Shown here: positions 16,481 through 24,527 of the stretch, in pieces
Layout of the letters: the number at the start of each line of letters is the position of its first letter
Position numbering within the stretch: the stretch's first letter is position 1
Position numbers and translations under genes: made by a program
The notes under the pieces: generated by a model
Told to the model about the DNA's origin: nothing
Seen by the model: the letters and a program-made list of their open reading frames with translations, nothing else
Databases searched by the model: none
DNA from: DASXMT01 sp963755985
Lineage (GTDB): Bacteria > Actinomycetota > Acidimicrobiia > Acidimicrobiales > RAAP-2
NCBI GenBank assembly: GCA_963755985.1
Contig: CAVWLO010000005.1
Coordinates: forward strand, 248,001 to 312,000
DNA: 64,000 nucleotides
Direction: 5' to 3'

Positions 16481-17947
16481 TCACCCATCGATGTAGCTCA
16501 TGACATGTTTGATCCGGGTGTAGTCGTCCAGGCTGTACGAGGACAGGTCCTTGCCGTACCCGGAATGCTTGAACCCGCCGTGGGGCATCTCGGCCACGAT
16601 CGGGATGTGGGTGTTGATCCACACTGCGCCGAAGTCGAGGGCCTTGGCCATGCGCATGGCCCGACTGTGGTCCTTGGTCCAGACGCTCGACGCCAGCCCG
16701 TATTCGACGCCGTTGGCCCAGGTGACCGCCTCCTCCTCGTCGGAGAAGCGCTGCACCGTGATGGCCGGTCCGAACATCTCCTGTTGCACCATCTCGTCGT
16801 CCTGTTCGAGGCCGGCCACGATGGTCGGCGCAAAACAGAACCCGCGGGTGCCGACCGGGGTCCCGCCGGTCACCACTTCGGCGTGCCCGGGCAGGCGGTC
16901 GAAGAAGCCCTCGAACCGGGTCAGCTGCGCCGCGCTGTTCAGCGGGCCGAAGTCGGCATCGGCCCGTTCGGTGCCCCCGACCTTCTGGCTCCGGGCCTGG
17001 TCGGCCAGGGCCGCGACCAGCTGGTCGTGGACCTTGGGTGCGGCCAGTACCCGAGTGGCGGCCGTGCAGTCTTGGCCGGCATTGAAGAACCCGGCCATGG
17101 CGACGCCTTCGGCCGTCGCTGCGATGTCGGCGTCGTCGAAGACGACGACCGGGGCCTTGCCGCCGAGTTCGAGGTGGACCCGCTTCAACCGTTGGGCGGC
17201 GGCGCCGGCCACTTCGATGCCGGCCCGCACGCTCCCGGTGATCGAGACCATGGCCGGGACCGGGTGGTCGACCAGCAGCCTTCCCGAGTCGCGGTCGCCG
17301 CAGACGACGTTCAGCACCCCGGGGGGCAGGTGCTCGCTCATCAGCTCGGCCATGAGCAGCGTGGTCACCGGGGTGGTGTCCGCCGGCTTCAGCACCATGG
17401 TGTTCCCGGCGGCCAGGGCCGGGGCCCATTTCCAGACGGCCATCATGAGGGGGTAGTTCCAGGGTGTCACCGCGGCGCAGACCCCGATCGGTTCGCGCCG
17501 GACGTACGAGGTGTGGCCGGCGAGGTACTCGCCGGCCGACTTGCCTTCGAGGATGCGGGCCGCCCCGGCGAAGAACCTGATCTGGTCGACGAGCTGGGGC
17601 AGTTCCTCTGCCACCGTGACGGCCACCGGCTTCCCGGTGTTCTGGGACTCGGCCCGTACCAGCTCGTCACCTCGTGCTTCGAGTGTGTCGGCGATCCGGA
17701 GCAGGGCCAGGCTCCGCTCCGACGGCGTGCTGTCGCGCCACTGGGGGAACGCGGAGGTTGCGGCCTCGAACGCGGCATCGATGTCGTCCGGACCGGAGAC
17801 CGGTGCCTGGGCGAACACCTCGCCGGTGCTGGGGTCGACCAGCGACGTGACGTTTCCGCTCGCTCCATCCACGTACGTGCCCCCGATGAAGTTGGCCAGG
17901 GTTCCGATTGCCCCACCCGAAGCCGGGGCCGATGCCTGTGGGCTCAC
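16481..17947 (-). CDS. Aldehyde dehydrogenase, gamma-aminobutyraldehyde type
   Basis: NAD(P)-dependent aldehyde dehydrogenase of 488 residues from GTG 17947, which follows GGGAGGAACAG, a strong ribosome site. Catalytic features: WNYP at 163-166, general base Glu260 in HLELGGKAP, nucleophile Cys294 in FFNAGQDCTAATR, and the C-terminal EMPHGGFKHSGYGKDL characteristic of the betaine/gamma-aminobutyraldehyde group (PatD, PuuC). It would oxidise 4-aminobutanal to GABA or a related amino-aldehyde. It is transcribed divergently from the Lrp-type regulator (175 bases between starts), a typical target arrangement. Betaine aldehyde or succinate semialdehyde remain possible substrates. Confidence 0.9.
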   Translation of the reverse strand: MSPQASAPASGGAIGTLANFIGGTYVDGASGNVTSLVDPSTGEVFAQAPVSGPDDIDAAFEAATSAFPQWRDSTPSERSLALLRIADTLEARGDELVRAESQNTGKPVAVTVAEELPQLVDQIRFFAGAARILEGKSAGEYLAGHTSYVRREPIGVCAAVTPWNYPLMMAVWKWAPALAAGNTMVLKPADTTPVTTLLMAELMSEHLPPGVLNVVCGDRDSGRLLVDHPVPAMVSITGSVRAGIEVAGAAAQRLKRVHLELGGKAPVVVFDDADIAATAEGVAMAGFFNAGQDCTAATRVLAAPKVHDQLVAALADQARSQKVGGTERADADFGPLNSAAQLTRFEGFFDRLPGHAEVVTGGTPVGTRGFCFAPTIVAGLEQDDEMVQQEMFGPAITVQRFSDEEEAVTWANGVEYGLASSVWTKDHSRAMRMAKALDFGAVWINTHIPIVAEMPHGGFKHSGYGKDLSSYSLDDYTRIKHVMSYIDG

Positions 17948-18078
17948 CTGTTCCTCCCGGGTCCTGGTCCGGACGGGCCGCAGCAATGCCCCCGAACGAC
18001 TGTCCGGCCATGGTGACCGATTTCGAAGATAGAAACAAGGGATTTCGTTGTTGCATCTGGGTTTCACGACTAATTCCC

Positions 18079-18107
18079 TTGACAACTGCGGGCGATTGGG
18101 TTGTAAC
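18079..18107 (+). promoter_or_regulatory. Promoter upstream of leader ORF and Lrp-type regulator
   Basis: TTGACA at 18079-18084, a 17-base spacer, then TGTAAC at 18102-18107. Transcription would start near 18114, so the transcript begins just at or before the ribosome site of the leader ORF (GAGGAGG at 18114-18120), giving a very short 5-prime end. Confidence 0.55.
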
Positions 18108-18122
18108 TGCTACGAGGAGGCG

Positions 18123-18197
18123 ATGATGGTGCAGAGGCCAGGGAATCGACGAGAGAGGTGCGCCCATGGCTCGCGCCACAACCTGCCGTGGCGATGA
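18123..18197 (+). CDS. Putative 24-codon leader ORF translationally coupled to Lrp-type regulator
   Basis: A doubled ATG (18123, 18126) follows GAGGAGG (18114-18120); the second ATG has good spacing. The frame encodes a short basic peptide (MMVQRPGNRRERCAHGSRHN, then LPWR) and stops at 18195-18197. That TGA overlaps the ATG at 18194 that opens the regulator reading frame (ATGA). The best ribosome site in the region therefore serves this small ORF, and the regulator itself has none of its own. It might act as a coupling or attenuation leader. The peptide has no recognisable motif. Confidence 0.45.
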   Translation: MMVQRPGNRRERCAHGSRHNLPWR

Positions 18198-18712
18198 CGG
18201 GTAGGCGGCCGACCCGTTCGGAGCTGCGGGTCCCGGCATCGATCTCGGCCCTGGCACCGCCCGCCGGCATTCTCGACGACGTCAACAAGGCCATCGTGGA
18301 GGAGCTGCAGCAAGACGGCCGCCGTTCCTATGGCGCCATCGCCGAGTCGGTTGGCCTGTCGGAAGCGGCGGTGCGCCAACGGGTGCAGAAGCTCCGCGAT
18401 GCCGGGGTCATCCAGATCGTCGCCGTCACCGACCCGCTGCAAGTCGGGTTTCGGAGCCAGGCCATGGTGGGAATCCGGACCAAAGGGGACGTGCGGGAGG
18501 TGGCCGACCGCCTGGCCGAGGTGGACGACATCGACTACGTGGTGATGTGCGCCGGCTCGTTCGACATCTTGGTCGAGCTGGTGTGCGAGGACGACGACGC
18601 CATCGTCGAGCTGTTGAACGGGGTCATCCGCCGTATCCCCGGTGTCCGTGACACGGAGACGTTCATGTACCTGAAGTTGACCAAACAGACATACGCCTGG
18701 GGGACCAGATGA
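18194..18712 (+). CDS. Lrp/AsnC-family transcriptional regulator
   Basis: 172-residue Lrp/AsnC regulator. An extended N-terminal arm precedes the winged helix-turn-helix (DVNKAIVEELQQDGRRSYGA, IAESVGLSEAAVRQRVQKL). The C-terminal RAM/ligand domain follows: AMVGIRTKGDVREVADRLAE, YVVMCAGSFDILVELVCEDD, FMYLKLTKQTYAWG. The ATG at 18194 overlaps a leader ORF stop; a GTG at 18158 in the same frame is the alternative start. The stop overlaps the aminotransferase start (ATGA), so regulator and catabolic enzyme are co-translated. It likely controls the divergent aldehyde dehydrogenase and its own operon in response to an amine or amino acid. Confidence 0.92.
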   Translation: MTGRRPTRSELRVPASISALAPPAGILDDVNKAIVEELQQDGRRSYGAIAESVGLSEAAVRQRVQKLRDAGVIQIVAVTDPLQVGFRSQAMVGIRTKGDVREVADRLAEVDDIDYVVMCAGSFDILVELVCEDDDAIVELLNGVIRRIPGVRDTETFMYLKLTKQTYAWGTR

Positions 18713-20082
18713 CCGAGATGAGCACCGACCAGCTGCAGGAGAAGGCCAAGGAGCATCTGTGGATGCACTTCACCCGCTTGTCGACGTACGTCGACCAGGA
18801 CGTGCCGGTGATCGTCCGGGGCGACGGCGTTCATGTGTGGGACGGGCAGGGCAAGCGCTACCTCGACGGTCTGTCCGGCCTGTTCACCAGCCAGGTGGGC
18901 CACGGACGAGTCGAGCTAGCCGAGGCCGCGGCCCGCCAGGCCAGCGAGCTGGCCTTCTTCCCGTTGTGGAGCTATGCCCACCCTCGGGCCATCGAGTTGG
19001 CCGGGCGGCTGGCCGATCTGGCTCCCGGAGACTGCAACCGGATCTTCTTCACCACCGGGGGGTCGGAGGCGGTCGAGTCGGCCTGGAAGCTGGCCCGGCA
19101 GTACTTCAAGCTCATCGGCGAGCCGAGCCGGACCAAGGTCATCAGCCGGGACATCTCCTACCACGGGGCCACCATGGGCGCGTTGTCCATCACCGGTCTG
19201 TCGGAGATCAAGACGGCGTTCGAACCGCTTGTGCCCGGAGCGGTCAAGGTCCCGAACACGAACTTCTACCGGGCCAGGTACTTCGCCGACGATCTCGATG
19301 CCTTCGGCCAGTGGGCTGCCGACGCCATCGAACAGGCGTTGGTGATCGAGGGCCCGGACACGGTCGCCGCCGTGTTCCTCGAGCCGGTGCAGAACGCCGG
19401 GGGCTGCTTCCCTCCCCCTCCCGGGTACTTCGCCCGGGTCCGGGAGATTTGCGACCGCTATGGCGTCCTGTTGGTGTCCGACGACGTGATCTGCGGCTTC
19501 GGTCGCCTGGGCCACTGGTTCGGCGCCGACCGGTACGGGTACCGGCCGGACATGGTCACCATGGCCAAGGGACTGACCAGCGGGTACTCGCCGCTCGGCG
19601 CAGTGGCCGTCAGCGACCGCCTGGTCGAGCCGTTCCTGGAGGGACAGAACAGCTTCTTGCACGGGATCACCTTCGCCGGGCACCCGGTCAGCGCGGCCGT
19701 CGCCCTGGCCAACCTGGATGTCATCGAGAAGGAGGGCCTGTTGGAGCAGGTGCAGACGAACGAGCCCCACTTCCGTGCTGCGCTCGAGTCCCTCGGTGAT
19801 CTCCCCATTGTCGGCGACGTCCGGGGAGCCGGGTACTTCTACGGGATCGAGCTGGTCAAGAACAAGGAGACCCGTCAGACGTTCGACGACGACGAGAGCG
19901 AACGCCTCCTCCGAGGCTTCCTCTCCGGGGCCCTCTACGACGCCGGTCTCATCTGCCGGGCCGACGACAGGGGCGACCCGGTCGTGCAGTTGGCGCCGCC
20001 GCTCATCTGTGGTGAGAACGAGTTCGAAGAGATCGCCACGATCCTACGAACGGTGCTGACCGAGGCGTGGACCAAGATCTGA
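18709..20082 (+). CDS. Class III (omega) aminotransferase, polyamine or beta-alanine type
   Basis: PLP-dependent aminotransferase, 457 residues, moving the terminal amino group of a diamine or omega-amino acid to pyruvate or 2-oxoglutarate. Motifs: GGSE at 117-120 (phosphate), YHG at 151-153 (ring stacking), Asp258 in VSDDVICGFGRLG (the usual DEV is DDV here, Asp kept), and Schiff-base Lys287 in TMAKGLTSGYSPLGAV. Sequence style is that of SpuC/putrescine-pyruvate transaminases. It overlaps the regulator upstream by four bases and the flavoprotein downstream by 16. With the divergent aldehyde dehydrogenase it would form a two-step amine-to-acid route. Confidence 0.92.
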   Translation: MTEMSTDQLQEKAKEHLWMHFTRLSTYVDQDVPVIVRGDGVHVWDGQGKRYLDGLSGLFTSQVGHGRVELAEAAARQASELAFFPLWSYAHPRAIELAGRLADLAPGDCNRIFFTTGGSEAVESAWKLARQYFKLIGEPSRTKVISRDISYHGATMGALSITGLSEIKTAFEPLVPGAVKVPNTNFYRARYFADDLDAFGQWAADAIEQALVIEGPDTVAAVFLEPVQNAGGCFPPPPGYFARVREICDRYGVLLVSDDVICGFGRLGHWFGADRYGYRPDMVTMAKGLTSGYSPLGAVAVSDRLVEPFLEGQNSFLHGITFAGHPVSAAVALANLDVIEKEGLLEQVQTNEPHFRAALESLGDLPIVGDVRGAGYFYGIELVKNKETRQTFDDDESERLLRGFLSGALYDAGLICRADDRGDPVVQLAPPLICGENEFEEIATILRTVLTEAWTKI

Positions 20083-21464
20083 CCTCGCCGGCGGGGGAGG
20101 GGTATCGCACCCTCTCCCTCTGGTGGGACTCGCTTCCCGGGACGGTCGGGGTCCGCCCGTCGCTCGCTGGCGACATCGATGTCGACGTGGTCGTGGTCGG
20201 TGCCGGCCTGACCGGGTTGTGGACGGCCTACTACCTGACCGATGCCGACCCGACGTTGCGAATCGCCATCGTCGAGCGGGACGTGGCCGGCTTCGGGGCG
20301 TCAGGCCGCAACGGTGGGTGGTGCTCGGCTCTCTTTGCCGCGTCGGAAAAGCGGCTCGACCGGGTCGCCGGTCCCGGGTCGGGGGCGGCCATGCGACGGG
20401 CCATGGAGACGACCGTCGACGAGGTGGGCACGGTGGCGGCGGCCGAGGGTATCGAGTGCTCGTGGGCCCGGGGGGGCACGGTGGTCCTGGCTCGTACCGC
20501 GGCCCAGCTCGGCCGGGCCGCCAGCGAGATCGACGAGGCACGCGCCGCCGGCGCCAGTGGCCTCCGCCTCCTCTCGCCCGAGGAGGCGTCGACCATGGTC
20601 GGGGCCACCTCGGTCCTGGGGGGCACGTTCACCCCGCACTCCGCGGCCATCGACCCGGCCCGACTGGTGCGGGGGCTGGCCGATGTCGTCGAGGGCCGGG
20701 GAGTCGCCATCTTCGAGCACACCACCGCCCACGCCATTGGACCGGGCACCGTGCGGACCGGGCACGGCACCGTGCGGGCCACCACCGTGGTCCGGGCCAC
20801 CGAGGGCTACACCCCGAGCCTGTCGGGTGAGCAACGCACCCTGGCCCCGGTCTATTCGTTGATGATCGCCACCGAGCCGCTGCCCGACGAGGTGTGGGGC
20901 CAGATCGGCCTGGCCGAGCGCCAGACCTTCAGTGACTTCCGCCACATGATCATCTACGGTCAGCGGACGGCTGACGGGCGGATGGCCTTCGGGGGCCGGG
21001 GGGCGCCCTACCACTTCGGCTCGGCCATCGAGCCGGGGTTCGATCGTGATCGGCGCGTCCACGCCGCACTGAGCGGTGGATTGGTCGAGCTGTTCCCGAT
21101 GCTGGCCGGCGTGTCCATCACCCACCGTTGGGGTGGCCCGTTGGGTATCGCCCGGGACTGGTTCCCCTCGGTGGGACTCGACCCGCGGACCGGCCTGGCC
21201 TGGGCCGGCGGCTACGTGGGCGACGGGGTCTCCACCACCAACCTGGCGGGTAGAACGCTGACCGACCTGATACTCGAACGGCATACCGACATCACCGCCC
21301 TTCCCTGGGTCGGCCACCGATCGCCCCGTTGGGAGCCCGAGCCCATTCGGTTCGTCGGGATCAACGCCGGCCTCCGATTGGCGTCGGCGGCGGATCGGGC
21401 CGAGGAAAGAACCGGGGGGCCGACCTGGCAGTCGCGGGCGCTCGATCGGGTCACCGGGGGCTAA
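20067..21464 (+). CDS. FAD-dependent oxidoreductase (DAO family, PuuB-like)
   Basis: 465-residue flavoprotein of the D-amino acid oxidase family. The dinucleotide fold opens with VVVVGAGLTGLWTAYYL (about 41-57) and continues with IVERDVAGFGASGRNGGW, the motif typical of gamma-glutamylputrescine oxidase PuuB and related amine oxidases. A second FAD contact is GYVGDGVSTTNLAGRTL near the C-terminus, followed by LPWVGHRSPRWEPEP. The GTG at 20067 lies inside the aminotransferase end (16-base overlap). It probably oxidises a primary or secondary amine, possibly a gamma-glutamyl or N-methyl derivative. No gamma-glutamylpolyamine synthetase is visible in the window. Confidence 0.88.
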   Translation: MDQDLTSPAGEGYRTLSLWWDSLPGTVGVRPSLAGDIDVDVVVVGAGLTGLWTAYYLTDADPTLRIAIVERDVAGFGASGRNGGWCSALFAASEKRLDRVAGPGSGAAMRRAMETTVDEVGTVAAAEGIECSWARGGTVVLARTAAQLGRAASEIDEARAAGASGLRLLSPEEASTMVGATSVLGGTFTPHSAAIDPARLVRGLADVVEGRGVAIFEHTTAHAIGPGTVRTGHGTVRATTVVRATEGYTPSLSGEQRTLAPVYSLMIATEPLPDEVWGQIGLAERQTFSDFRHMIIYGQRTADGRMAFGGRGAPYHFGSAIEPGFDRDRRVHAALSGGLVELFPMLAGVSITHRWGGPLGIARDWFPSVGLDPRTGLAWAGGYVGDGVSTTNLAGRTLTDLILERHTDITALPWVGHRSPRWEPEPIRFVGINAGLRLASAADRAEERTGGPTWQSRALDRVTGG

Positions 21465-21528
21465 CCGTCGACTCGGAAGCGGCTCGTTCACCCATGCCGG
21501 TCGAGCCCCGAGCGGCCGGTACCCTCCT

Positions 21529-22343
21529 GTGAGTGACCACACAGACAGCCGAAGCGGCCCAGCGATGAACAGTGCCGCGGGGACCTCGCTGGAGGGACGC
21601 CGGGCCATCGTCACCGGGGGCTCGCGCGGAATCGGTCGGGCCATCGCCCAGTGCCTGGCTCGCGCGGCGCCGACGTCGGGATCGTTGGGCGCGACGGCGC
21701 CACCTTGGAGACGACCCGGGGGCTGGTCGAAGAGGCGGGCCGTCAATGCCTGGTGATCGAGGCCGACCTCTCAACCAGGGCCGGCGCCCGGTCGGCGGGG
21801 GCGGCAGCCCTGGATCGTGCCGGGACCTGGGACATCCTGGTGAACAACGCCGGGGTGGTGACGAGCCAACCGTTGCTCGAGATCGATCCTGACTCCTGGG
21901 ACATGACGTTGGCAGTGAACCTGCGGTCCGCCCTGGCCCTGGCCCAGATCGTGGTACCGGCCATGATTGCCCAGAGATCGGGAAAGGTGGTCAACGTCTC
22001 GTCATTGGGAGCGTTCCTGGGGACGCCGGGGCTGGGAGCCTATGCCGCGTCGAAGGCTGCGCTCAATCAGCTCACCCGCACCATGGCGGTGGAGTGGGGG
22101 CCGTTCAACGTGCAGGCCAACGCGGTGTGTCCGACGATCATCCTCACCGACATGGCCCGCGACGTGTGGGACGCACCGGACCGGGCGGCCGAGCGACGGG
22201 AGAAGGAGAAGCGGATCCCACAGCACCGCTTCGGCGAGCCAGCCGACGTGGCCGAACTGGTGGCCTTCCTGGCCAGCCCGGCCGCCGACTACCTCAATGG
22301 TGTGTCGATCCCGGTTGACGGTGGGCTCCTGGCTGCGCCATAG
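21529..22343 (+). pseudogene. Short-chain dehydrogenase/reductase with one frameshift
   Basis: NAD(P)-dependent SDR, about 271 residues if one base is restored. The first part (GTG 21529 or ATG 21565) has GRRAIVTGGSRGIGRAIAQC, the cofactor-binding glycine motif. The frame breaks at about 21664-21670 in a GC-repeat, where one base is missing. The second part continues ADVGIVGRDGATLE, LVNNAGVV, VVNVSSLGAFLG, the catalytic YAASKAALNQLTR and the C-terminal YLNGVSIPVDGGLL. Adding one base makes the length divisible by three and joins the halves perfectly, so either consensus error or very recent loss. It stands alone downstream of the flavoprotein. Confidence 0.85.
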
Positions 22344-22399
22344 CCGGGGCGGTGGGCTCCGTCCCCCCCACAAGGCCCATCCTGCTACTTTGACGTCCC

Positions 22400-23515
22400 A
22401 TGTCGCCAAGCAGTGAGCGCATCCGTCTCGCTGTCGTGGGCGCGGGGAACATCGCTCCAGTGAACGTGAGGGGCTACCTGCAACACGAGCGCTGCGACGT
22501 GGTGGCCGTGTGCGATCCGATCGAGGCGAAGGCCCGGACCCTGGCCGACGCCTGGGGAGTCGACACAGTCTTCACCGACTTGGACGACCTGCTTTCCGAT
22601 CCCGGGATCGACGCGGTGGAGATCCTCACCCCCACGCACCTCCACCATGATCACGTGCTCGCCGCCCTCGCGGCCGGAAAGCACGTGTCGTGCCAGAAGC
22701 CGGTGGCCAATACCATCGAGGATGGCCGGGCGATGGAAGCGGCCGCGGCCGAGCACGGTGTGACCCTCCGGATCAGCGAGTGCTTCCGCCATTACCCGCC
22801 GCTCGAGCGGGCCAAGGAGCTGATCGAGGCCGGAGCCATCGGCCAGTTGAGCAACGTGCGGATCAGGACGATCGTGGGCACCACCGACTCGGCATTCCAG
22901 GCCGACCTGCAGCCCGAGGGCTACGTCTGGCGTCTCAACAGCCAGAGCCCGGGTGGGCACCTCTTCGATGACAACGTGCACAAGTACGCCATGGCGTTGT
23001 GGCTGGCCGGTCAGGACGTGACATCGGTCCAGGCCATCGTCCGCCGTCGCGACTTCTTCCTCGAGCCGTGCGTGGCCATCTTCGAGTACGAGGAGGAGCG
23101 CCTGCTGGGCTCGATGGAGGTCAGCTACGCGCCGTCGATGTCGATTCGGAGCTCGTACTACGGCGCCGACGAGTTCTTCGAGATCCAGGGCGACGAGGGG
23201 TTCATCTGGGTGACCCGGTGCACCGGCGAGATGCTCGACCTCGCTCCCGTCCTGCTCTTCCAGGGGAAGGGAAGCAACGGGTCGATGCGGGAGATCCCCG
23301 TCGTCGACGCCAACTGGGGGAGCGGGTTCGATCGCTCGGCCGCCCATTTCATCGACTCCCTGTTGGCCGGGACCACCCCGGACATGACGGCTGACGAGGC
23401 CGTGAAGGTGCTCCAGCTGTGCTTCGCCGTCTACCAGGCGGGGAACACGGGCCAGCGCGTGGATCCCCGCACGATCACCGGCTCGGTCAGCCCCACCGGG
23501 TGGGCGGCGTGGTGA
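22400..23515 (+). CDS. Gfo/Idh/MocA-family oxidoreductase
   Basis: 371-residue NAD(P)-dependent sugar or cyclitol dehydrogenase-like protein. The Rossmann domain opens with RLAVVGAGNIAPVNVRGYLQ, followed by VEILTPTHLHHDHVLAALAA and GKHVSCQKPVANT; the usual Glu-Lys-Pro is Gln-Lys-Pro, with the catalytic Lys kept. The C-terminal alpha/beta domain contains RISECFRHYPPLERAKELIE and GGHLFDDNVHKYAMALWLAG, where the His pair could take part in catalysis. A good ATG start, 57 bases after the SDR. Two VOC proteins follow immediately, suggesting a small catabolic operon; the substrate is unknown. Confidence 0.88.
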   Translation: MSPSSERIRLAVVGAGNIAPVNVRGYLQHERCDVVAVCDPIEAKARTLADAWGVDTVFTDLDDLLSDPGIDAVEILTPTHLHHDHVLAALAAGKHVSCQKPVANTIEDGRAMEAAAAEHGVTLRISECFRHYPPLERAKELIEAGAIGQLSNVRIRTIVGTTDSAFQADLQPEGYVWRLNSQSPGGHLFDDNVHKYAMALWLAGQDVTSVQAIVRRRDFFLEPCVAIFEYEEERLLGSMEVSYAPSMSIRSSYYGADEFFEIQGDEGFIWVTRCTGEMLDLAPVLLFQGKGSNGSMREIPVVDANWGSGFDRSAAHFIDSLLAGTTPDMTADEAVKVLQLCFAVYQAGNTGQRVDPRTITGSVSPTGWAAW

Positions 23516-23537
23516 CCGGGGCGGGTGGTGAGCGGCC

Positions 23538-23963
23538 GTGCCGGTAACCGGACTGGCCAACCTGGCCCTCAAGGTGGTCGACCTGGATGAGGCGCTCTCG
23601 TTCTACCGGTCCGTCGGGGGAACGGTGCACGATCGGATGGTGTGGAACGGCAGCGAGCGGGCGGACGTGGAGCTCGGCCCGGTCCGTCTCACCTTGTTCA
23701 CCCGGGCCATCTACGAGGACGCACTGTCCCTTCCCCACGAGTGCTTCCTACACCCGGCCCTGTTCAGCAACGACCTCGATGCCGACCTTGCCGGCCACCG
23801 GGTGCTCTGGGGCCCGACCGAGGTGGAGGGCCCGTTCGGGCGCCGGCGCATCGCCTTCATCGAGGCGCCGGGGAACATCCGCCTCGAGCTGATGGAACAG
23901 CTCGAGGAGCCGCCCGCCCCAGCTGCGTCCGTCGCCGACCGCCTGGGATCGGGTCGACCATGA
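23538..23963 (+). CDS. VOC-superfamily (glyoxalase-like) protein
   Basis: 141-residue vicinal-oxygen-chelate protein. LANLALKVVDLDEALSFYRS is the first beta-alpha unit and IAFIEAPGNIRLELMEQLEE the last, the latter Glu being the expected metal ligand. The first metal His position is Asn/Leu, so metal binding is uncertain. GTG start, 22 bases after the oxidoreductase; its TGA overlaps the ATG of a second VOC gene (ATGA). Probably an isomerase, lyase or dioxygenase-like enzyme acting with the upstream dehydrogenase. Confidence 0.8.
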   Translation: MPVTGLANLALKVVDLDEALSFYRSVGGTVHDRMVWNGSERADVELGPVRLTLFTRAIYEDALSLPHECFLHPALFSNDLDADLAGHRVLWGPTEVEGPFGRRRIAFIEAPGNIRLELMEQLEEPPAPAASVADRLGSGRP

Positions 23964-24334
23964 AGGTGACCCGCATCTTGCACCACAGCGTGAACGTAGA
24001 GGGTGGGCTCGGTGGCGCGGTGGGCTTCTACCGGGGGCTGTTCGCTCTCGGCGACCTTCCCCGTCCCGAGATCCCCGGCATCGAGGGCCACTGGTTCGCC
24101 GTGGGCGAAGCCCAGGTCCACCTGGTCGACGCCCCGGCCGGCCCAGGCCCCATCCGGCCTGCCGGACCCCACGTCTGCTTCGGGGTCGAGGACCTCGAGG
24201 CCGCCGTGGCCGAGCTCGAGGCCGAGGGCATCGAGTACACGAGAGGGGCCCAGGGCACCACCGTACAGATCTGGATCGTGGACCCGTCGGGCAACACCGT
24301 CGAGCTGCAGCAGGACCCGGCGGTCGACCGGTAG
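23960..24334 (+). CDS. VOC-superfamily (glyoxalase-like) protein
   Basis: 124-residue VOC protein. KVTRILHHSVNVEG supplies the first metal His; GHWFAVGEAQVHLVDA and PHVCFGVEDLEAAVAELEAE are the second module; IWIVDPSGNTVELQQ carries the closing Glu ligand. The ATG overlaps the previous stop, so the two VOC proteins are co-translated and may form a heteromer. Substrate unknown. Confidence 0.85.
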   Translation: MKVTRILHHSVNVEGGLGGAVGFYRGLFALGDLPRPEIPGIEGHWFAVGEAQVHLVDAPAGPGPIRPAGPHVCFGVEDLEAAVAELEAEGIEYTRGAQGTTVQIWIVDPSGNTVELQQDPAVDR

Positions 24335-24415
24335 AGCCCCGGCCCCGCCACCGGAGCCCATCGTGCCGCCTCGGTAGACTTTTCGGCGCCGACAGAGGGT
24401 CCCCCGACGACCAGG

Positions 24416-24463
24416 ATCCCGAAGGATCCCACGACAACAATCCCGAAGGATCCCACGACAACA
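24416..24463. repeat. 24-bp perfect tandem duplication
   Basis: Identical units at 24416-24439 and 24440-24463 begin ATCCCGAAGGATCCCACGAC; a shorter partial GGATCCCAC follows. The block lies in the 193-base gap between the VOC gene and the membrane protein gene. No hairpin potential beyond the GGATCC palindromes. Confidence 0.85.
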
Positions 24464-24527
24464 AGGATCCCACCCAGAACATGCCGCCATTCGAGCCGAC
24501 CTGCGGGTTGGACAGCCGGGACACACC

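Noticed and set aside
14808..17429. An 873-codon frame that would fuse an unknown N-terminus to the APC permease
   Set aside because: The upstream third lies inside the aldehyde dehydrogenase gene in a non-coding frame; the permease has its own ATG and ribosome site at 16430.
24416..24463. CRISPR-like repeat
   Set aside because: Units adjoin directly with no spacers, and no cas genes are present.
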